61,285 nt of DNA from Mesostigma viride (GCA_009746045.1 RPFO01002165.1:25001-86285); one strand, 5' to 3'; positions 23,301-39,144 are shown, counted from the stretch's first letter. Program-made: numbers and translations. Notes: generated by a model from the letters alone, not told the origin.

Positions 23301-26300
23301 AATAGTAAATGATGAGGATTCAGGCTCCCATGGGGTCATCATGGCTTGTCTACGTACATGGTTGGCATTTATGTAATTAACGAGGAGGATTCAGGCTCCA
23401 TTGGTGTCATCATGGCTGGCCTACGTACATGGATGTCAAGGAATAGTAAATGATGAGGATTCAGGCTCCCATGGTGTCATCATGGCTTGTCTACGTACAT
23501 GGTTGGCATTTATGTAATTAATGAGGAGGATTCAGGCTCCCATGGTGTCTCCATGGCTGGCCTACGTACATGGATGGCATTTATGTATTTAATGATGAGG
23601 ATTCAGGCTCCCATGGTGTCATCATGGCTTGTCTACCTACATGGTTGGCATTTATGTAACCTGAATCCTCTCATTAAGAAAATGAAGAGGATTCAGGCTC
23701 CATTGGTGTCATCATGGCTGGCCTACGTACATGGATGTCAAGGAATAGTAAATGATGAGGATTCAGGCTCCCATGGTGTCATCATGGCCCGTCTACGTAC
23801 ATGGATGTCAAGGAATAGTAAATGATGAGGATTCAGGCTCCCATGGGGTCATCATGGCTTGTCTACGTACATGGTTGGCATTTATGTAATTAACGAGGAG
23901 GATTCAGGCTCCATTGGTGTCATCATGGCTGGCCTACGTACATGGATGTCAAGGAATAGTAAATGATGAGGATTCAGGCTCCCATGGTGTCATCATGGCT
24001 TGTCTACGTACATGGTTGGCATTTATGTAATTAATGAGGAGGATTCAGGCTCCCATGGTGTCATCATGGCCCGTCTACTTACATGGATGGCATTTATGTA
24101 ATTAATGATGAGGATTCAGGCTCCCATGGGGTCATCATGGCTTGTCTACGTACATGGTTGGCATTTATGTAATTAATGAGGAGGATTCAGGCTCCCATGG
24201 TGTCTCCATGGCTGGCCTACGTACATGGATGTCAAGGAATAGTAAATGATGAGGATTCAGGCTCCCATGGTGTCATCATGGCCCGTCTACGTACATGGAT
24301 GGCATTTATGTAATTAATGAGGAGGATTCAGGCTCCCATGGGGTCATCATGGCTTGTCTACGTACATGGTTGGCATTTATGTAATTAATGAGGAGGATTC
24401 AGGCTCCCATGGTGTCTCCATGGCTGGCCTACGTACATGGATGTCAAGGAATAGTAAATGATGAGGATTCAGGCTCCCATGGTGTCATCATGGCCTGTCT
24501 ACGTACATGGATGGCATGTATGTAATTAACGAGGAGGATTCAGGCTCCCATGGTGTCATCATGGCTTGTCTACGTACATGGTTGGCATTTATGTAATTAA
24601 TGAGGAGGATTCAGGCTCCCATGGTGTCATCATGGCTTGTCTACGTACATGGTTGGCATTTATGTAATTAATGATGAGGATTCAGGCTCCCATGGTGTCT
24701 CCATGGCTGGCCTACGTACATGGATGTCAAGGAATAGTAAATGATGAGGATTCAGGCTCCCATGGTGTCATCATGGCCCGTGTACGTACATGGATGGCAT
24801 GTATGTAATTAATGAGGAGGATTCAGGCTCCCATGGTGTCATCATGGCTGGCCTACGTACATGGATGTCAAAGAAAAAGAAATGATGAGGATTCAGGCTC
24901 CCATGGTGTCATCATGGCTGGCCTACGTACATGGATGTCTCATAAAATAAATGATGAGGATTCAGGCTCCCATGGTGTCATCATGGCTTGTCTACCTACA
25001 TTGTTGGCATGTATGTAATTAATGATGAGGATTCAGGCTCCCATGGTGTCTCCATGGCTGGCCTACGTACATGAATGGCATTTATGTAATTAATGATGAG
25101 GATTCAGGCTCCCATGGTGTCATCATGGCCCGTCTACGTACATGGATGGCATTTATGTAATTAATGATGAGGATTCAGGCTCCCATGGGGTCATCATGGC
25201 TTGTCTACGTACATGGTTTGCATTTATGTAATTAATGAGGAGGATTCAGGCTCCCATGGTGTCTCCATGGCTGGCCTACGTACATGGATGTCAAGGAATA
25301 GTAAATGATGAGGATTCAGGCTCCCATGGTGTCATCATGGCCTGTCTACGTACATGGATGGCATGTATGTAATTAATGATGAGGATTCAGGCTCCCATGG
25401 TGTCATCATGGCTTGTCTACGTACATGGTTGGCATTTATGTAATTAATGAGGAGGATTCAGGCTCCCATGGTGTCATCATGGCTGGCCTACGTACATGGT
25501 TGGCATTTATGTAATTAATGATGAGGATTCAGGCTCCCATGGTGTCTCCATGGCTGGCCTACGTACATGGATGTCAAGGAATAGTAAATGATGAGGATTC
25601 AGGCTCCCATGGTGTCATCATGGCCCGTGTACGTACATGGATGGCATGTATGTAATTAATAAGGAGGATTCAGGCTCCCATGGTGTCATCATGGCTGGCC
25701 TACGTACATGGATGTCAAAGAAAAAGAAATGATGAGGATTCAGGCTCCCATGGTGTCATCATGGCTTGTCTACGTACATGGTTGGCATTTATGTAATTAA
25801 TGAGGAGGATTCAGGCTCCCATGGTGTCATCATGGCTTGTCTACGTACATGGTTGGCATTTATGTAATTAACGAGGAGGATTCAGGCTCCATTGGTGTCA
25901 TCATGGCTGGCCTACGTACATGGATGTCAAGGAATAGTAAATGATGAGGATTCAGGCTCCCATGGGGTCATCATGGCTTGTCTACGTACATGGTTGGCAT
26001 TTATGTAATTAATGAGGAGGATTCAGGCTCCCATGGTGTCTCCATGGCTGGCCTACGTACATGGATGTCAAGGAATAGTAAATGATGAGGATTCAGGCTC
26101 CCATGGTGTCATCATGGCCTGTCTACGTACATGGATGGCATGTATGTAATTAATGAGGAGGGATTTAGGCTCCCATGGTGTCATCAATGCCCGTCTACGT
26201 ACATGGTTGGCATATATGTAATTAATGATGAGGATTCAGGCTCCAATGGTGTCATCATGGCCCGTCTACGTACATGGATGTCAAGGAATAGTAAATGATG

Positions 26301-29300
26301 AGGATTCAGGCTCCCATGGTGTCATCATGGCTTGTCTACGTACATGGTTGGCATTTATGTAATTAACGAGGAGGATTCAGGCTCCCATGGTGTCTCCATG
26401 GCTGGCCTACGTACATGGATGTCAAGGAATAGTAAATGATGAGGATTCAGGCTCCCATGGTGTCATCATGGCCCGTGTACGTACATGGATGGCATGTATG
26501 TAATTAATGATGAGGATTCAGGCTCCCATGGTGTCATCATGGCCCGTCTACGTACATGGATGTCAAAGAAAAAAAATGATGAGGATTCAGGCTCCCATGG
26601 TGTCATCATGGCTGGCCTACGTACATGGATGTTTCATAAAAAAAATGATGAGGATTCAGGCTCCCATGGTGTCATCATGGCCCGTCTACGTACATGGTTG
26701 GCATTTATGTAATTAATGAAGAGGATTCAGGCTCCCATGGTGTCATCATGGCCCGTCTACGTACATGGATGTCAAGGAATAGTAAATGATGAGGATTCAG
26801 GCTCCCATGGGGTCATCATGGCTTGTCTACGTACATGGTTGGCATTTATGTAATTAACGAGGAGGATTCAGGCTCCATTGGTGTCATCATGGCTGGCCTA
26901 CGTACATGGATGTCAAGGAATAGTAAATGATGAGGATTCAGGCTCCCATGGTGTCATCATGGCTTGTCTACGTACATGGTTGGCATTTATGTAATTAATG
27001 AGGAGGATTCAGGCTCCCATGGTGTCTCCATGGCTGGCCTACGTACATGGATGGCATTTATGTATTTAATGATGAGGATTCAGGCTCCCATGGTGTCATC
27101 ATGGCTTGTCTACCTACATGGTTGGCATTTATGTAACCTGAATCCTCTCATTAAGAAAATGAAGAGGATTCAGGCTCCATTGGTGTCATCATGGCTGGCC
27201 TACGTACATGGATGTCAAGGAATAGTAAATGATGAGGATTCAGGCTCCCATGGTGTCATCATGGCCCGTCTACGTACATGGATGTCAAGGAATAGTAAAT
27301 GATGAGGATTCAGGCTCCCATGGGGTCATCATGGCTTGTCTACGTACATGGTTGGCATTTATGTAATTAACGAGGAGGATTCAGGCTCCATTGGTGTCAT
27401 CATGGCTGGCCTACGTACATGGATGTCAAGGAATAGTAAATGATGAGGATTCAGGCTCCCATGGTGTCATCATGGCTTGTCTACGTACATGGTTGGCATT
27501 TATGTAATTAATGAGGAGGATTCAGGCTCCCATGGTGTCATCATGGCCCGTCTACTTACATGGATGGCATTTATGTAATTAATGATGAGGATTCAGGCTC
27601 CCATGGGGTCATCATGGCTTGTCTACGTACATGGTTGGCATTTATGTAATTAATGAGGAGGATTCAGGCTCCCATGGTGTCTCCATGGCTGGCCTACGTA
27701 CATGGATGTCAAGGAATAGTAAATGATGAGGATTCAGGCTCCCATGGTGTCATCATGGCCCGTCTACGTACATGGATGGCATTTATGTAATTAATGAGGA
27801 GGATTCAGGCTCCCATGGGGTCATCATGGCTTGTCTACGTACATGGTTGGCATTTATGTAATTAATGAGGAGGATTCAGGCTCCCATGGTGTCTCCATGG
27901 CTGGCCTACGTACATGGATGTCAAGGAATAGTAAATGATGAGGATTCAGGCTCCCATGGTGTCATCATGGCCTGTCTACGTACATGGATGGCATGTATGT
28001 AATTAACGAGGAGGATTCAGGCTCCCATGGTGTCATCATGGCTTGTCTACGTACATGGTTGGCATTTATGTAATTAATGAGGAGGATTCAGGCTCCCATG
28101 GTGTCATCATGGCTTGTCTACGTACATGGTTGGCATTTATGTAATTAATGATGAGGATTCAGGCTCCCATGGTGTCTCCATGGCTGGCCTACGTACATGG
28201 ATGTCAAGGAATAGTAAATGATGAGGATTCAGGCTCCCATGGTGTCATCATGGCCCGTGTACGTACATGGATGGCATGTATGTAATTAATGAGGAGGATT
28301 CAGGCTCCCATGGTGTCATCATGGCTGGCCTACGTACATGGATGTCAAAGAAAAAGAAATGATGAGGATTCAGGCTCCCATGGTGTCATCATGGCTGGCC
28401 TACGTACATGGATGTCTCATAAAATAAATGATGAGGATTCAGGCTCCCATGGTGTCATCATGGCTTGTCTACCTACATTGTTGGCATGTATGTAATTAAT
28501 GATGAGGATTCAGGCTCCCATGGTGTCTCCATGGCTGGCCTACGTACATGAATGGCATTTATGTAATTAATGATGAGGATTCAGGCTCCCATGGTGTCAT
28601 CATGGCCCGTCTACGTACATGGATGGCATTTATGTAATTAATGATGAGGATTCAGGCTCCCATGGGGTCATCATGGCTTGTCTACGTACATGGTTTGCAT
28701 TTATGTAATTAATGAGGAGGATTCAGGCTCCCATGGTGTCTCCATGGCTGGCCTACGTACATGGATGTCAAGGAATAGTAAATGATGAGGATTCAGGCTC
28801 CCATGGTGTCATCATGGCCTGTCTACGTACATGGATGGCATGTATGTAATTAATGATGAGGATTCAGGCTCCCATGGTGTCATCATGGCTTGTCTACGTA
28901 CATGGTTGGCATTTATGTAATTAATGAGGAGGATTCAGGCTCCCATGGTGTCATCATGGCTGGCCTACGTACATGGTTGGCATTTATGTAATTAATGATG
29001 AGGATTCAGGCTCCCATGGTGTCTCCATGGCTGGCCTACGTACATGGATGTCAAGGAATAGTAAATGATGAGGATTCAGGCTCCCATGGTGTCATCATGG
29101 CCCGTGTACGTACATGGATGGCATGTATGTAATTAATAAGGAGGATTCAGGCTCCCATGGTGTCATCATGGCTGGCCTACGTACATGGATGTCAAAGAAA
29201 AAGAAATGATGAGGATTCAGGCTCCCATGGTGTCATCATGGCTTGTCTACGTACATGGTTGGCATTTATGTAATTAATGAGGAGGATTCAGGCTCCCATG

Positions 29301-32300
29301 GTGTCATCATGGCTTGTCTACGTACATGGTTGGCATTTATGTAATTAACGAGGAGGATTCAGGCTCCATTGGTGTCATCATGGCTGGCCTACGTACATGG
29401 ATGTCAAGGAATAGTAAATGATGAGGATTCAGGCTCCCATGGGGTCATCATGGCTTGTCTACGTACATGGTTGGCATTTATGTAATTAACGAGGAGGATT
29501 CAGGCTCCATTGGTGTCATCATGGCTGGCCTACGTACATGGATGTCAAGGAATAGTAAATGATGAGGATTCAGGCTCCCATGGTGTCATCATGGCTTGTC
29601 TACGTACATGGATGGCATTTATGTAATTAATGAGGAGGATTCAGGCTCCCATGGTGTCTCCATGGCTGGCCTACGTACATGGATGGCATTTATGTATTTA
29701 ATGATGAGGATTCAGGCTCCCATGGTGTCATCATGGCTTGTCTACCTACATGGTTGGCATTTATGTAACCTGAATCCTCTCATTAAGAAAATGAAGAGGA
29801 TTCAGGCTCCATTGGTGTCATCATGGCTGGCCTACGTACATGGATGTCAAGGAATAGTAAATGATGAGGATTCAGGCTCCCATGGTGTCATCATGGCCCG
29901 TCTACGTACATGGATGTCAAGGAATAGTAAATGATGAGGATTCAGGCTCCCATGGGGTCATCATGGCTTGTCTACGTACATGGTTGGCATTTATGTAATT
30001 AACGAGGAGGATTCAGGCTCCATGGTGTCATCATGGCTGGCCTACGTACATGGATGTCAAGGAATAGTAAATGATGAGGATTCAGGCTCCCATGGTGTCA
30101 TCATGGCTTGTCTACGTACATGGTTGGCATTTATGTAATTAATGAGGAGGATTCAGGCTCCCATGGTGTCATCATGGCCCGTCTACTTACATGGATGGCA
30201 TTTAATAGTAAATGATGAGGATTCAGGCTCCCATGGGGTCATCATGGCTTGTCTACGTACATGGTTGGCATTTATGTAATTAATGAGGAGGATTCAGGCT
30301 CCCATGGTGTCTCCATGGCTGGCCTACGTACATGGATGTCAAGGAATAGTAAATGATGAGGATTCAGGCTCCCATGGTGTCATCATGGCCCGTCTACGTA
30401 CATGGTTGGCATTTATGTAATTAATGAGGAGGATTCAGGCTCCCATGGTGTCATCATGGCTTGTCTACGTACATGGTTGGCATTTATGTAATTAATGAGG
30501 AGGATTCAGGCTCCCATTGGTGTCATCATGGCTGGCCTACGTACATGGATGTCAAGGAATAGTAAATGATGAGGATTCAGGCTCCCATGGGGTCATCATG
30601 GCTTGTCTACGTACATGGTTGGCATTTATGTAATTAATGAGGAGGATTCAGGCTCCCATGGTGTCTCATGGCTGGCCTACGTACATGGATGTCAAGGAAT
30701 AGTAAATGATGAGGATTCAGGCTCCCATGGTGTCATCATGGCCTGTCTACGTACATGGATGGCATTTATGTAATTAATGAGGAGGGATTTAGGCTCCCAT
30801 GGTGTCATCCATGCCCGTCTACGTACATGGTTGGCATATATGTAATTAATGATGAGGATTCAGGCTCCAATGGTGTCATCATGGCCCGTCTACGTACATG
30901 GATGTCAAGGAATAGTAAATGATGAGGATTCAGGCTCCCATGGTGTCATCATGGCTTGTCTACGTACATGGTTGGCATTTATGTAATTAACGAGGAGGAT
31001 TCAGGCTCCCATGGTGTCTCCATGGCTGGCCTACGTACATGGATGTCAAGGAATAGTAAATGATGAGGATTCAGGCTCCCATGGTGTCATCATGGCCCGT
31101 GTACGTACATGGATGGCATGTATGTAATTAATGATGAGGATTCAGGCTCCCATGGTGTCATCATGGCCCGTCTACGTACATGGATGTCAAAGAAAAAAAA
31201 TGATGAGGATTCAGGCTCCCATGGTGTCATCATGGCTGGCCTACGTACATGGATGTTTCATAAAAAAAATGATGAGGATTCAGGCTCCCATGGTGTCATC
31301 ATGGCCCGTCTACGTACATGGTTGGCATTTATGTAATTAATGAAGAGGATTCAGGCTCCCATGGTGTCATCATGGCCCGTCTACGTACATGGATGTCAAG
31401 GAATAGTAAATGATGAGGATTCAGGCTCCCATGGGGTCATCATGGCTTGTCTACGTACATGGTTGGCATTTATGTAATTAACGAGGAGGATTCAGGCTCC
31501 ATTGGTGTCATCATGGCTGGCCTACGTACATGGATGTCAAGGAATAGTAAATGATGAGGATTCAGGCTCCCATGGTGTCATCATGGCTTGTCTACGTACA
31601 TGGTTGGCATTTATGTAATTAATGAGGAGGATTCAGGCTCCCATGGTGTCTCCATGGCTGGCCTACGTACATGGATGGCATTTATGTATTTAATGATGAG
31701 GATTCAGGCTCCCATGGTGTCATCATGGCTTGTCTACCTACATGGTTGGCATTTATGTAACCTGAATCCTCTCATTAAGAAAATGAAGAGGATTCAGGCT
31801 CCATTGGTGTCATCATGGCTGGCCTACGTACATGGATGTCAAGGAATAGTAAATGATGAGGATTCAGGCTCCCATGGTGTCATCATGGCCCGTCTACGTA
31901 CATGGATGTCAAGGAATAGTAAATGATGAGGATTCAGGCTCCCATGGGGTCATCATGGCTTGTCTACGTACATGGTTGGCATTTATGTAATTAACGAGGA
32001 GGATTCAGGCTCCATTGGTGTCATCATGGCTGGCCTACGTACATGGATGTCAAGGAATAGTAAATGATGAGGATTCAGGCTCCCATGGTGTCATCATGGC
32101 TTGTCTACGTACATGGTTGGCATTTATGTAATTAATGAGGAGGATTCAGGCTCCCATGGTGTCATCATGGCCCGTCTACTTACATGGATGGCATTTATGT
32201 AATTAATGATGAGGATTCAGGCTCCCATGGGGTCATCATGGCTTGTCTACGTACATGGTTGGCATTTATGTAATTAATGAGGAGGATTCAGGCTCCCATG

Positions 32301-35300
32301 GTGTCTCCATGGCTGGCCTACGTACATGGATGTCAAGGAATAGTAAATGATGAGGATTCAGGCTCCCATGGTGTCATCATGGCCCGTCTACGTACATGGA
32401 TGGCATTTATGTAATTAATGAGGAGGATTCAGGCTCCCATGGGGTCATCATGGCTTGTCTACGTACATGGTTGGCATTTATGTAATTAATGAGGAGGATT
32501 CAGGCTCCCATGGTGTCTCCATGGCTGGCCTACGTACATGGATGTCAAGGAATAGTAAATGATGAGGATTCAGGCTCCCATGGTGTCATCATGGCCTGTC
32601 TACGTACATGGATGGCATGTATGTAATTAACGAGGAGGATTCAGGCTCCCATGGTGTCATCATGGCTTGTCTACGTACATGGTTGGCATTTATGTAATTA
32701 ATGAGGAGGATTCAGGCTCCCATGGTGTCATCATGGCTTGTCTACGTACATGGTTGGCATTTATGTAATTAATGATGAGGATTCAGGCTCCCATGGTGTC
32801 TCCATGGCTGGCCTACGTACATGGATGTCAAGGAATAGTAAATGATGAGGATTCAGGCTCCCATGGTGTCATCATGGCCCGTGTACGTACATGGATGGCA
32901 TGTATGTAATTAATGAGGAGGATTCAGGCTCCCATGGTGTCATCATGGCTGGCCTACGTACATGGATGTCAAAGAAAAAGAAATGATGAGGATTCAGGCT
33001 CCCATGGTGTCATCATGGCTGGCCTACGTACATGGATGTCTCATAAAATAAATGATGAGGATTCAGGCTCCCATGGTGTCATCATGGCTTGTCTACCTAC
33101 ATTGTTGGCATGTATGTAATTAATGATGAGGATTCAGGCTCCCATGGTGTCTCCATGGCTGGCCTACGTACATGAATGGCATTTATGTAATTAATGATGA
33201 GGATTCAGGCTCCCATGGTGTCATCATGGCCCGTCTACGTACATGGATGGCATTTATGTAATTAATGATGAGGATTCAGGCTCCCATGGGGTCATCATGG
33301 CTTGTCTACGTACATGGTTTGCATTTATGTAATTAATGAGGAGGATTCAGGCTCCCATGGTGTCTCCATGGCTGGCCTACGTACATGGATGTCAAGGAAT
33401 AGTAAATGATGAGGATTCAGGCTCCCATGGTGTCATCATGGCCTGTCTACGTACATGGATGGCATGTATGTAATTAATGATGAGGATTCAGGCTCCCATG
33501 GTGTCATCATGGCTTGTCTACGTACATGGTTGGCATTTATGTAATTAATGAGGAGGATTCAGGCTCCCATGGTGTCATCATGGCTGGCCTACGTACATGG
33601 TTGGCATTTATGTAATTAATGATGAGGATTCAGGCTCCCATGGTGTCTCCATGGCTGGCCTACGTACATGGATGTCAAGGAATAGTAAATGATGAGGATT
33701 CAGGCTCCCATGGTGTCATCATGGCCCGTGTACGTACATGGATGGCATGTATGTAATTAATAAGGAGGATTCAGGCTCCCATGGTGTCATCATGGCTGGC
33801 CTACGTACATGGATGTCAAAGAAAAAGAAATGATGAGGATTCAGGCTCCCATGGTGTCATCATGGCTTGTCTACGTACATGGTTGGCATTTATGTAATTA
33901 ATGAGGAGGATTCAGGCTCCCATGGTGTCATCATGGCTTGTCTACGTACATGGTTGGCATTTATGTAATTAACGAGGAGGATTCAGGCTCCATTGGTGTC
34001 ATCATGGCTGGCCTACGTACATGGATGTCAAGGAATAGTAAATGATGAGGATTCAGGCTCCCATGGGGTCATCATGGCTTGTCTACGTACATGGTTGGCA
34101 TTTATGTAATTAATGAGGAGGATTCAGGCTCCCATGGTGTCTCCATGGCTGGCCTACGTACATGGATGTCAAGGAATAGTAAATGATGAGGATTCAGGCT
34201 CCCATGGTGTCATCATGGCCTGTCTACGTACATGGATGGCATGTATGTAATTAATGAGGAGGGATTTAGGCTCCCATGGTGTCATCAATGCCCGTCTACG
34301 TACATGGTTGGCATATATGTAATTAATGATGAGGATTCAGGCTCCAATGGTGTCATCATGGCCCGTCTACGTACATGGATGTCAAGGAATAGTAAATGAT
34401 GAGGATTCAGGCTCCCATGGTGTCATCATGGCTTGTCTACGTACATGGTTGGCATTTATGTAATTAACGAGGAGGATTCAGGCTCCCATGGTGTCTCCAT
34501 GGCTGGCCTACGTACATGGATGTCAAGGAATAGTAAATGATGAGGATTCAGGCTCCCATGGTGTCATCATGGCCCGTGTACGTACATGGATGGCATGTAT
34601 GTAATTAATGATGAGGATTCAGGCTCCCATGGTGTCATCATGGCCCGTCTACGTACATGGATGTCAAAGAAAAAAAAATGATGAGGATTCAGGCTCCCAT
34701 GGTGTCATCATGGCTGGCCTACGTACATGGATGTTTCATAAAAAAAATGATGAGGATTCAGGCTCCCATGGTGTCATCATGGCCCGTCTACGTACATGGT
34801 TGGCATTTATGTAATTAATGAAGAGGATTCAGGCTCCCATGGTGTCATCATGGCCCGTCTACGTACATGGATGTCAAGGAATAGTAAATGATGAGGATTC
34901 AGGCTCCCATGGGGTCATCATGGCTTGTCTACGTACATGGTTGGCATTTATGTAATTAACGAGGAGGATTCAGGCTCCATTGGTGTCATCATGGCTGGCC
35001 TACGTACATGGATGTCAAGGAATAGTAAATGATGAGGATTCAGGCTCCCATGGTGTCATCATGGCTTGTCTACGTACATGGTTGGCATTTATGTAATTAA
35101 TGAGGAGGATTCAGGCTCCCATGGTGTCTCCATGGCTGGCCTACGTACATGGATGGCATTTATGTATTTAATGATGAGGATTCAGGCTCCCATGGTGTCA
35201 TCATGGCTTGTCTACCTACATGGTTGGCATTTATGTAACCTGAATCCTCTCATTAAGAAAATGAAGAGGATTCAGGCTCCATTGGTGTCATCATGGCTGG

Positions 35301-38300
35301 CCTACGTACATGGATGTCAAGGAATAGTAAATGATGAGGATTCAGGCTCCCATGGTGTCATCATGGCCCGTCTACGTACATGGATGTCAAGGAATAGTAA
35401 ATGATGAGGATTCAGGCTCCCATGGGGTCATCATGGCTTGTCTACGTACATGGTTGGCATTTATGTAATTAACGAGGAGGATTCAGGCTCCATTGGTGTC
35501 ATCATGGCTGGCCTACGTACATGGATGTCAAGGAATAGTAAATGATGAGGATTCAGGCTCCCATGGTGTCATCATGGCTTGTCTACGTACATGGTTGGCA
35601 TTTATGTAATTAATGAGGAGGATTCAGGCTCCCATGGTGTCATCATGGCCCGTCTACTTACATGGATGGCATTTATGTAATTAATGATGAGGATTCAGGC
35701 TCCCATGGGGTCATCATGGCTTGTCTACGTACATGGTTGGCATTTATGTAATTAATGAGGAGGATTCAGGCTCCCATGGTGTCTCCATGGCTGGCCTACG
35801 TACATGGATGTCAAGGAATAGTAAATGATGAGGATTCAGGCTCCCATGGTGTCATCATGGCCCGTCTACGTACATGGATGGCATTTATGTAATTAATGAT
35901 GAGGATTCAGGCTCCCATGGTGTCATCATGGCCCGTCTACGTACATGGTTGGCATTTATGTAATTAATGAAGAGGATTCAGGCTCCCATGGTGTCATCAT
36001 GGCCCGTCTACGTACATGGATGTCAAGGAATAGTAAATGATGAGGATTCAGGCTCCCATGGGGTCATCATGGCTTGTCTACGTACATGGTTGGCATTTAT
36101 GTAATTAACGAGGAGGATTCAGGCTCCATTGGTGTCATCATGGCTGGCCTACGTACATGGATGTCAAGGAATAGTAAATGATGAGGATTCAGGCTCCCAT
36201 GGTGTCATCATGGCTTGTCTACGTACATGGTTGGCATTTATGTAATTAATGAGGAGGATTCAGGCTCCCATGGTGTCTCCATGGCTGGCCTACGTACATG
36301 GATGGCATTTATGTATTTAATGATGAGGATTCAGGCTCCCATGGTGTCATCATGGCTTGTCTACCTACATGGTTGGCATTTATGTAACCTGAATCCTCTC
36401 ATTAAGAAAATGAAGAGGATTCAGGCTCCATTGGTGTCATCATGGCTGGCCTACGTACATGGATGTCAAGGAATAGTAAATGATGAGGATTCAGGCTCCC
36501 ATGGTGTCATCATGGCCCGTCTACGTACATGGATGTCAAGGAATAGTAAATGATGAGGATTCAGGCTCCCATGGGGTCATCATGGCTTGTCTACGTACAT
36601 GGTTGGCATTTATGTAATTAACGAGGAGGATTCAGGCTCCATTGGTGTCATCATGGCTGGCCTACGTACATGGATGTCAAGGAATAGTAAATGATGAGGA
36701 TTCAGGCTCCCATGGTGTCATCATGGCTTGTCTACGTACATGGTTGGCATTTATGTAATTAATGAGGAGGATTCAGGCTCCCATGGTGTCATCATGGCCC
36801 GTCTACTTACATGGATGGCATTTATGTAATTAATGATGAGGATTCAGGCTCCCATGGGGTCATCATGGCTTGTCTACGTACATGGTTGGCATTTATGTAA
36901 TTAATGAGGAGGATTCAGGCTCCCATGGTGTCTCCATGGCTGGCCTACGTACATGGATGTCAAGGAATAGTAAATGATGAGGATTCAGGCTCCCATGGTG
37001 TCATCATGGCCCGTCTACGTACATGGATGGCATTTATGTAATTAATGATGAGGATTCAGGCTCCCATGGGGTCATCATGGCTTGTCTACGTACATGGTTG
37101 GCATTTATGTAATTAATGAGGAGGATTCAGGCTCCCATGGTGTCTCCATGGCTGGCCTACGTACATGGATGTCAAGGAATAGTAAATGATGAGGATTCAG
37201 GCTCCCATGGTGTCATCATGGCCTGTCTACGTACATGGATGGCATGTATGTAATTAATGATGAGGATTCAGGCTCCCATGGTGTCATCATGGCTTGTCTA
37301 CGTACATGGTTGGCATTTATGTAATTAATGAGGAGGATTCAGGCTCCCATGGTGTCATCATGGCTTGTCTACGTACATGGTTGGCATTTATGTAATTAAT
37401 GATGAGGATTCAGGCTCCCATGGTGTCTCCATGGCTGGCCTACGTACATGGATGTCAAGGAATAATAAATGATGAGGATTCAGGCTCCCATGGTGTCATC
37501 ATGGCCCGTGTACGTACATGGATGGCATGTATGTAATTAATGAGGAGGATTCAGGCTCCCATGGTGTCATCATGGCTGGCCTACGTACATGGATGTCAAA
37601 GAAAAAGAAATGATGAGGATTCAGGCTCCCATGGTGTCATCATGGCTGGCCTACGTACATGGATGTCTCATAAAATAAATGATGAGGATTCAGGCTCCCA
37701 TGGTGTCATCATGGCTTGTCTACCTACATTGTTGGCATGTATGTAATTAATGATGAGGATTCAGGCTCCCATGGTGTCTCCATGGCTGGCCTACGTACAT
37801 GAATGGCATTTATGTAATTAATGATGAGGATTCAGGCTCCCATGGTGTCATCATGGCCCGTCTACGTACATGGATGGCATTTATGTAATTAATGATGAGG
37901 ATTCAGGCTCCCATGGGGTCATCATGGCTTGTCTACGTACATGGTTGGCATTTATGTAATTAATGAGGAGGATTCAGGCTCCCATGGTGTCTCCATGGCT
38001 GGCCTACGTACATGGATGTCAAGGAATAGTAAATGATGAGGATTCAGGCTCCCATGGTGTCATCATGGCCTGTCTACGTACATGGATGGCATGTATGTAA
38101 TTAATGATGAGGATTCAGGCTCCCATGGTGTCATCATGGCTTGTCTACGTACATGGTTGGCATTTATGTAATTAATGAGGAGGATTCAGGCTCCCATGGT
38201 GTCATCATGGCTGGCCTACGTACATGGTTGGCATTTATGTAATTCATGATGAGGATTCAGGCTCCCATGGTGTCTCCATGGCTGGCCTACGTACATGGAT

Positions 38301-38760
38301 GTCAAGGAATAGTAAATGATGAGGATTCAGGCTCCCATGGTGTCATCATGGCCCGTGTACGTACATGGATGGCATGTATGTAATTAATGAGGAGGATTCA
38401 GGCTCCCATGGTGTCATCATGGCTGGCCTACGTACATGGATGTCAAAGAAAAAGAAATGATGAGGATTCAGGCTCCCATGGTGTCATCATGGCTTGTCTA
38501 CGTACATGGTTGGCATTTATGTAATTAATGAGGAGGATTCAGGCTCCCATGGTGTCATCATGGCTTGTCTACGTACATGGTTGGCATTTATGTAATTAAC
38601 GAGGAGGATTCAGGCTCCATTGGTGTCATCATGGCTGGCCTACGTACATGGATGTCAAGGAATAGTAAATGATGAGGATTCAGGCTCCCATGGGGTCATC
38701 ATGGCTTGTCTACGTACATGGTTGGCATTTATGTAATTAATGAGGAGGATTCAGGCTCCC

Positions 38761-38765
38761 ATGGT
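38761..38765 (+). repeat. Target-site duplication ATGGT, left
   Basis: ATGGT is part of a satellite unit (CCCATGGTGTC) and is repeated at 46274-46278 on the other side of the LTR element. Confidence 0.92.
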
Positions 38766-39144
38766 AGTTATGCAACACGAAGCTTGGAATGCTCGGGCAC
38801 TGCCAAATGGCGAGTGTGTGCTTGAACGACGAGACACCTTGGCATTAGGATAATGTGGCACATATACTGCTGGCCAGCCGTCAACTATGGCTGGCCAGAC
38901 TTTGCGTAAGTTAAACTAACTTACTGATCCTGGACGGACTAACCTATCAGTTACAACCTGATCTAGTCAGTCCTAACATGACAACTACAGTCCCGGTACT
39001 GAGGTACCGGCTCATCACATACTGAGTACAGCCACGTGTCCATGCCACGACTACTCTAGTCCAGCACCGTCCCAGTACCCAATTGGGCGCCGGCGGTGCT
39101 GGCACGTGTCCACTTAGGCTACAGGCGGGAGACTTAGACTAACT
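38766..39144 (-). repeat. 3' LTR (plus-strand left copy)
   Basis: 379 bp, starting AGTTATGCAACACGAAGC on the plus strand and ending GACTTAGACTAACT. It contains CCGGTACTGAGGTACCGG and GCTGGCCAGCC...GGCTGGCCAG inverted motifs. I see no difference from the other LTR. Confidence 0.95.

Larger units (their letters stand above)
15986..38765 (+). repeat. Satellite array, right part, with higher-order repeats
   Basis: Roughly 330 head-to-tail units of about 67-71 bp with the core GATGAGGATTCAGGCTCCC, ATGGTGTCATCATGGC and TACGTACATGG. Each unit carries CCATGG, TACGTA and a CCATG...CATGG inverted pair. A marker block starts at 17168, 20009, 23487, 26964, 29596, 31588, 35066 and 36215. Spacings of 3,478, 3,477 and 3,478 bp define a higher-order repeat of about 50 units. 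The spacings 2,841, 2,632, 1,992 and 1,149 bp are consistent with deletion or partial duplication derivatives. The short open frames repeating INDEDSGSHGVIMA are a by-product of unit length and are not treated as genes. Confidence 0.95.

Noticed and set aside
15986-38765. CRISPR-like regular repeats
   Set aside because: The units are contiguous near-identical tandem repeats with no unique spacers, no cas genes, and a eukaryotic context.
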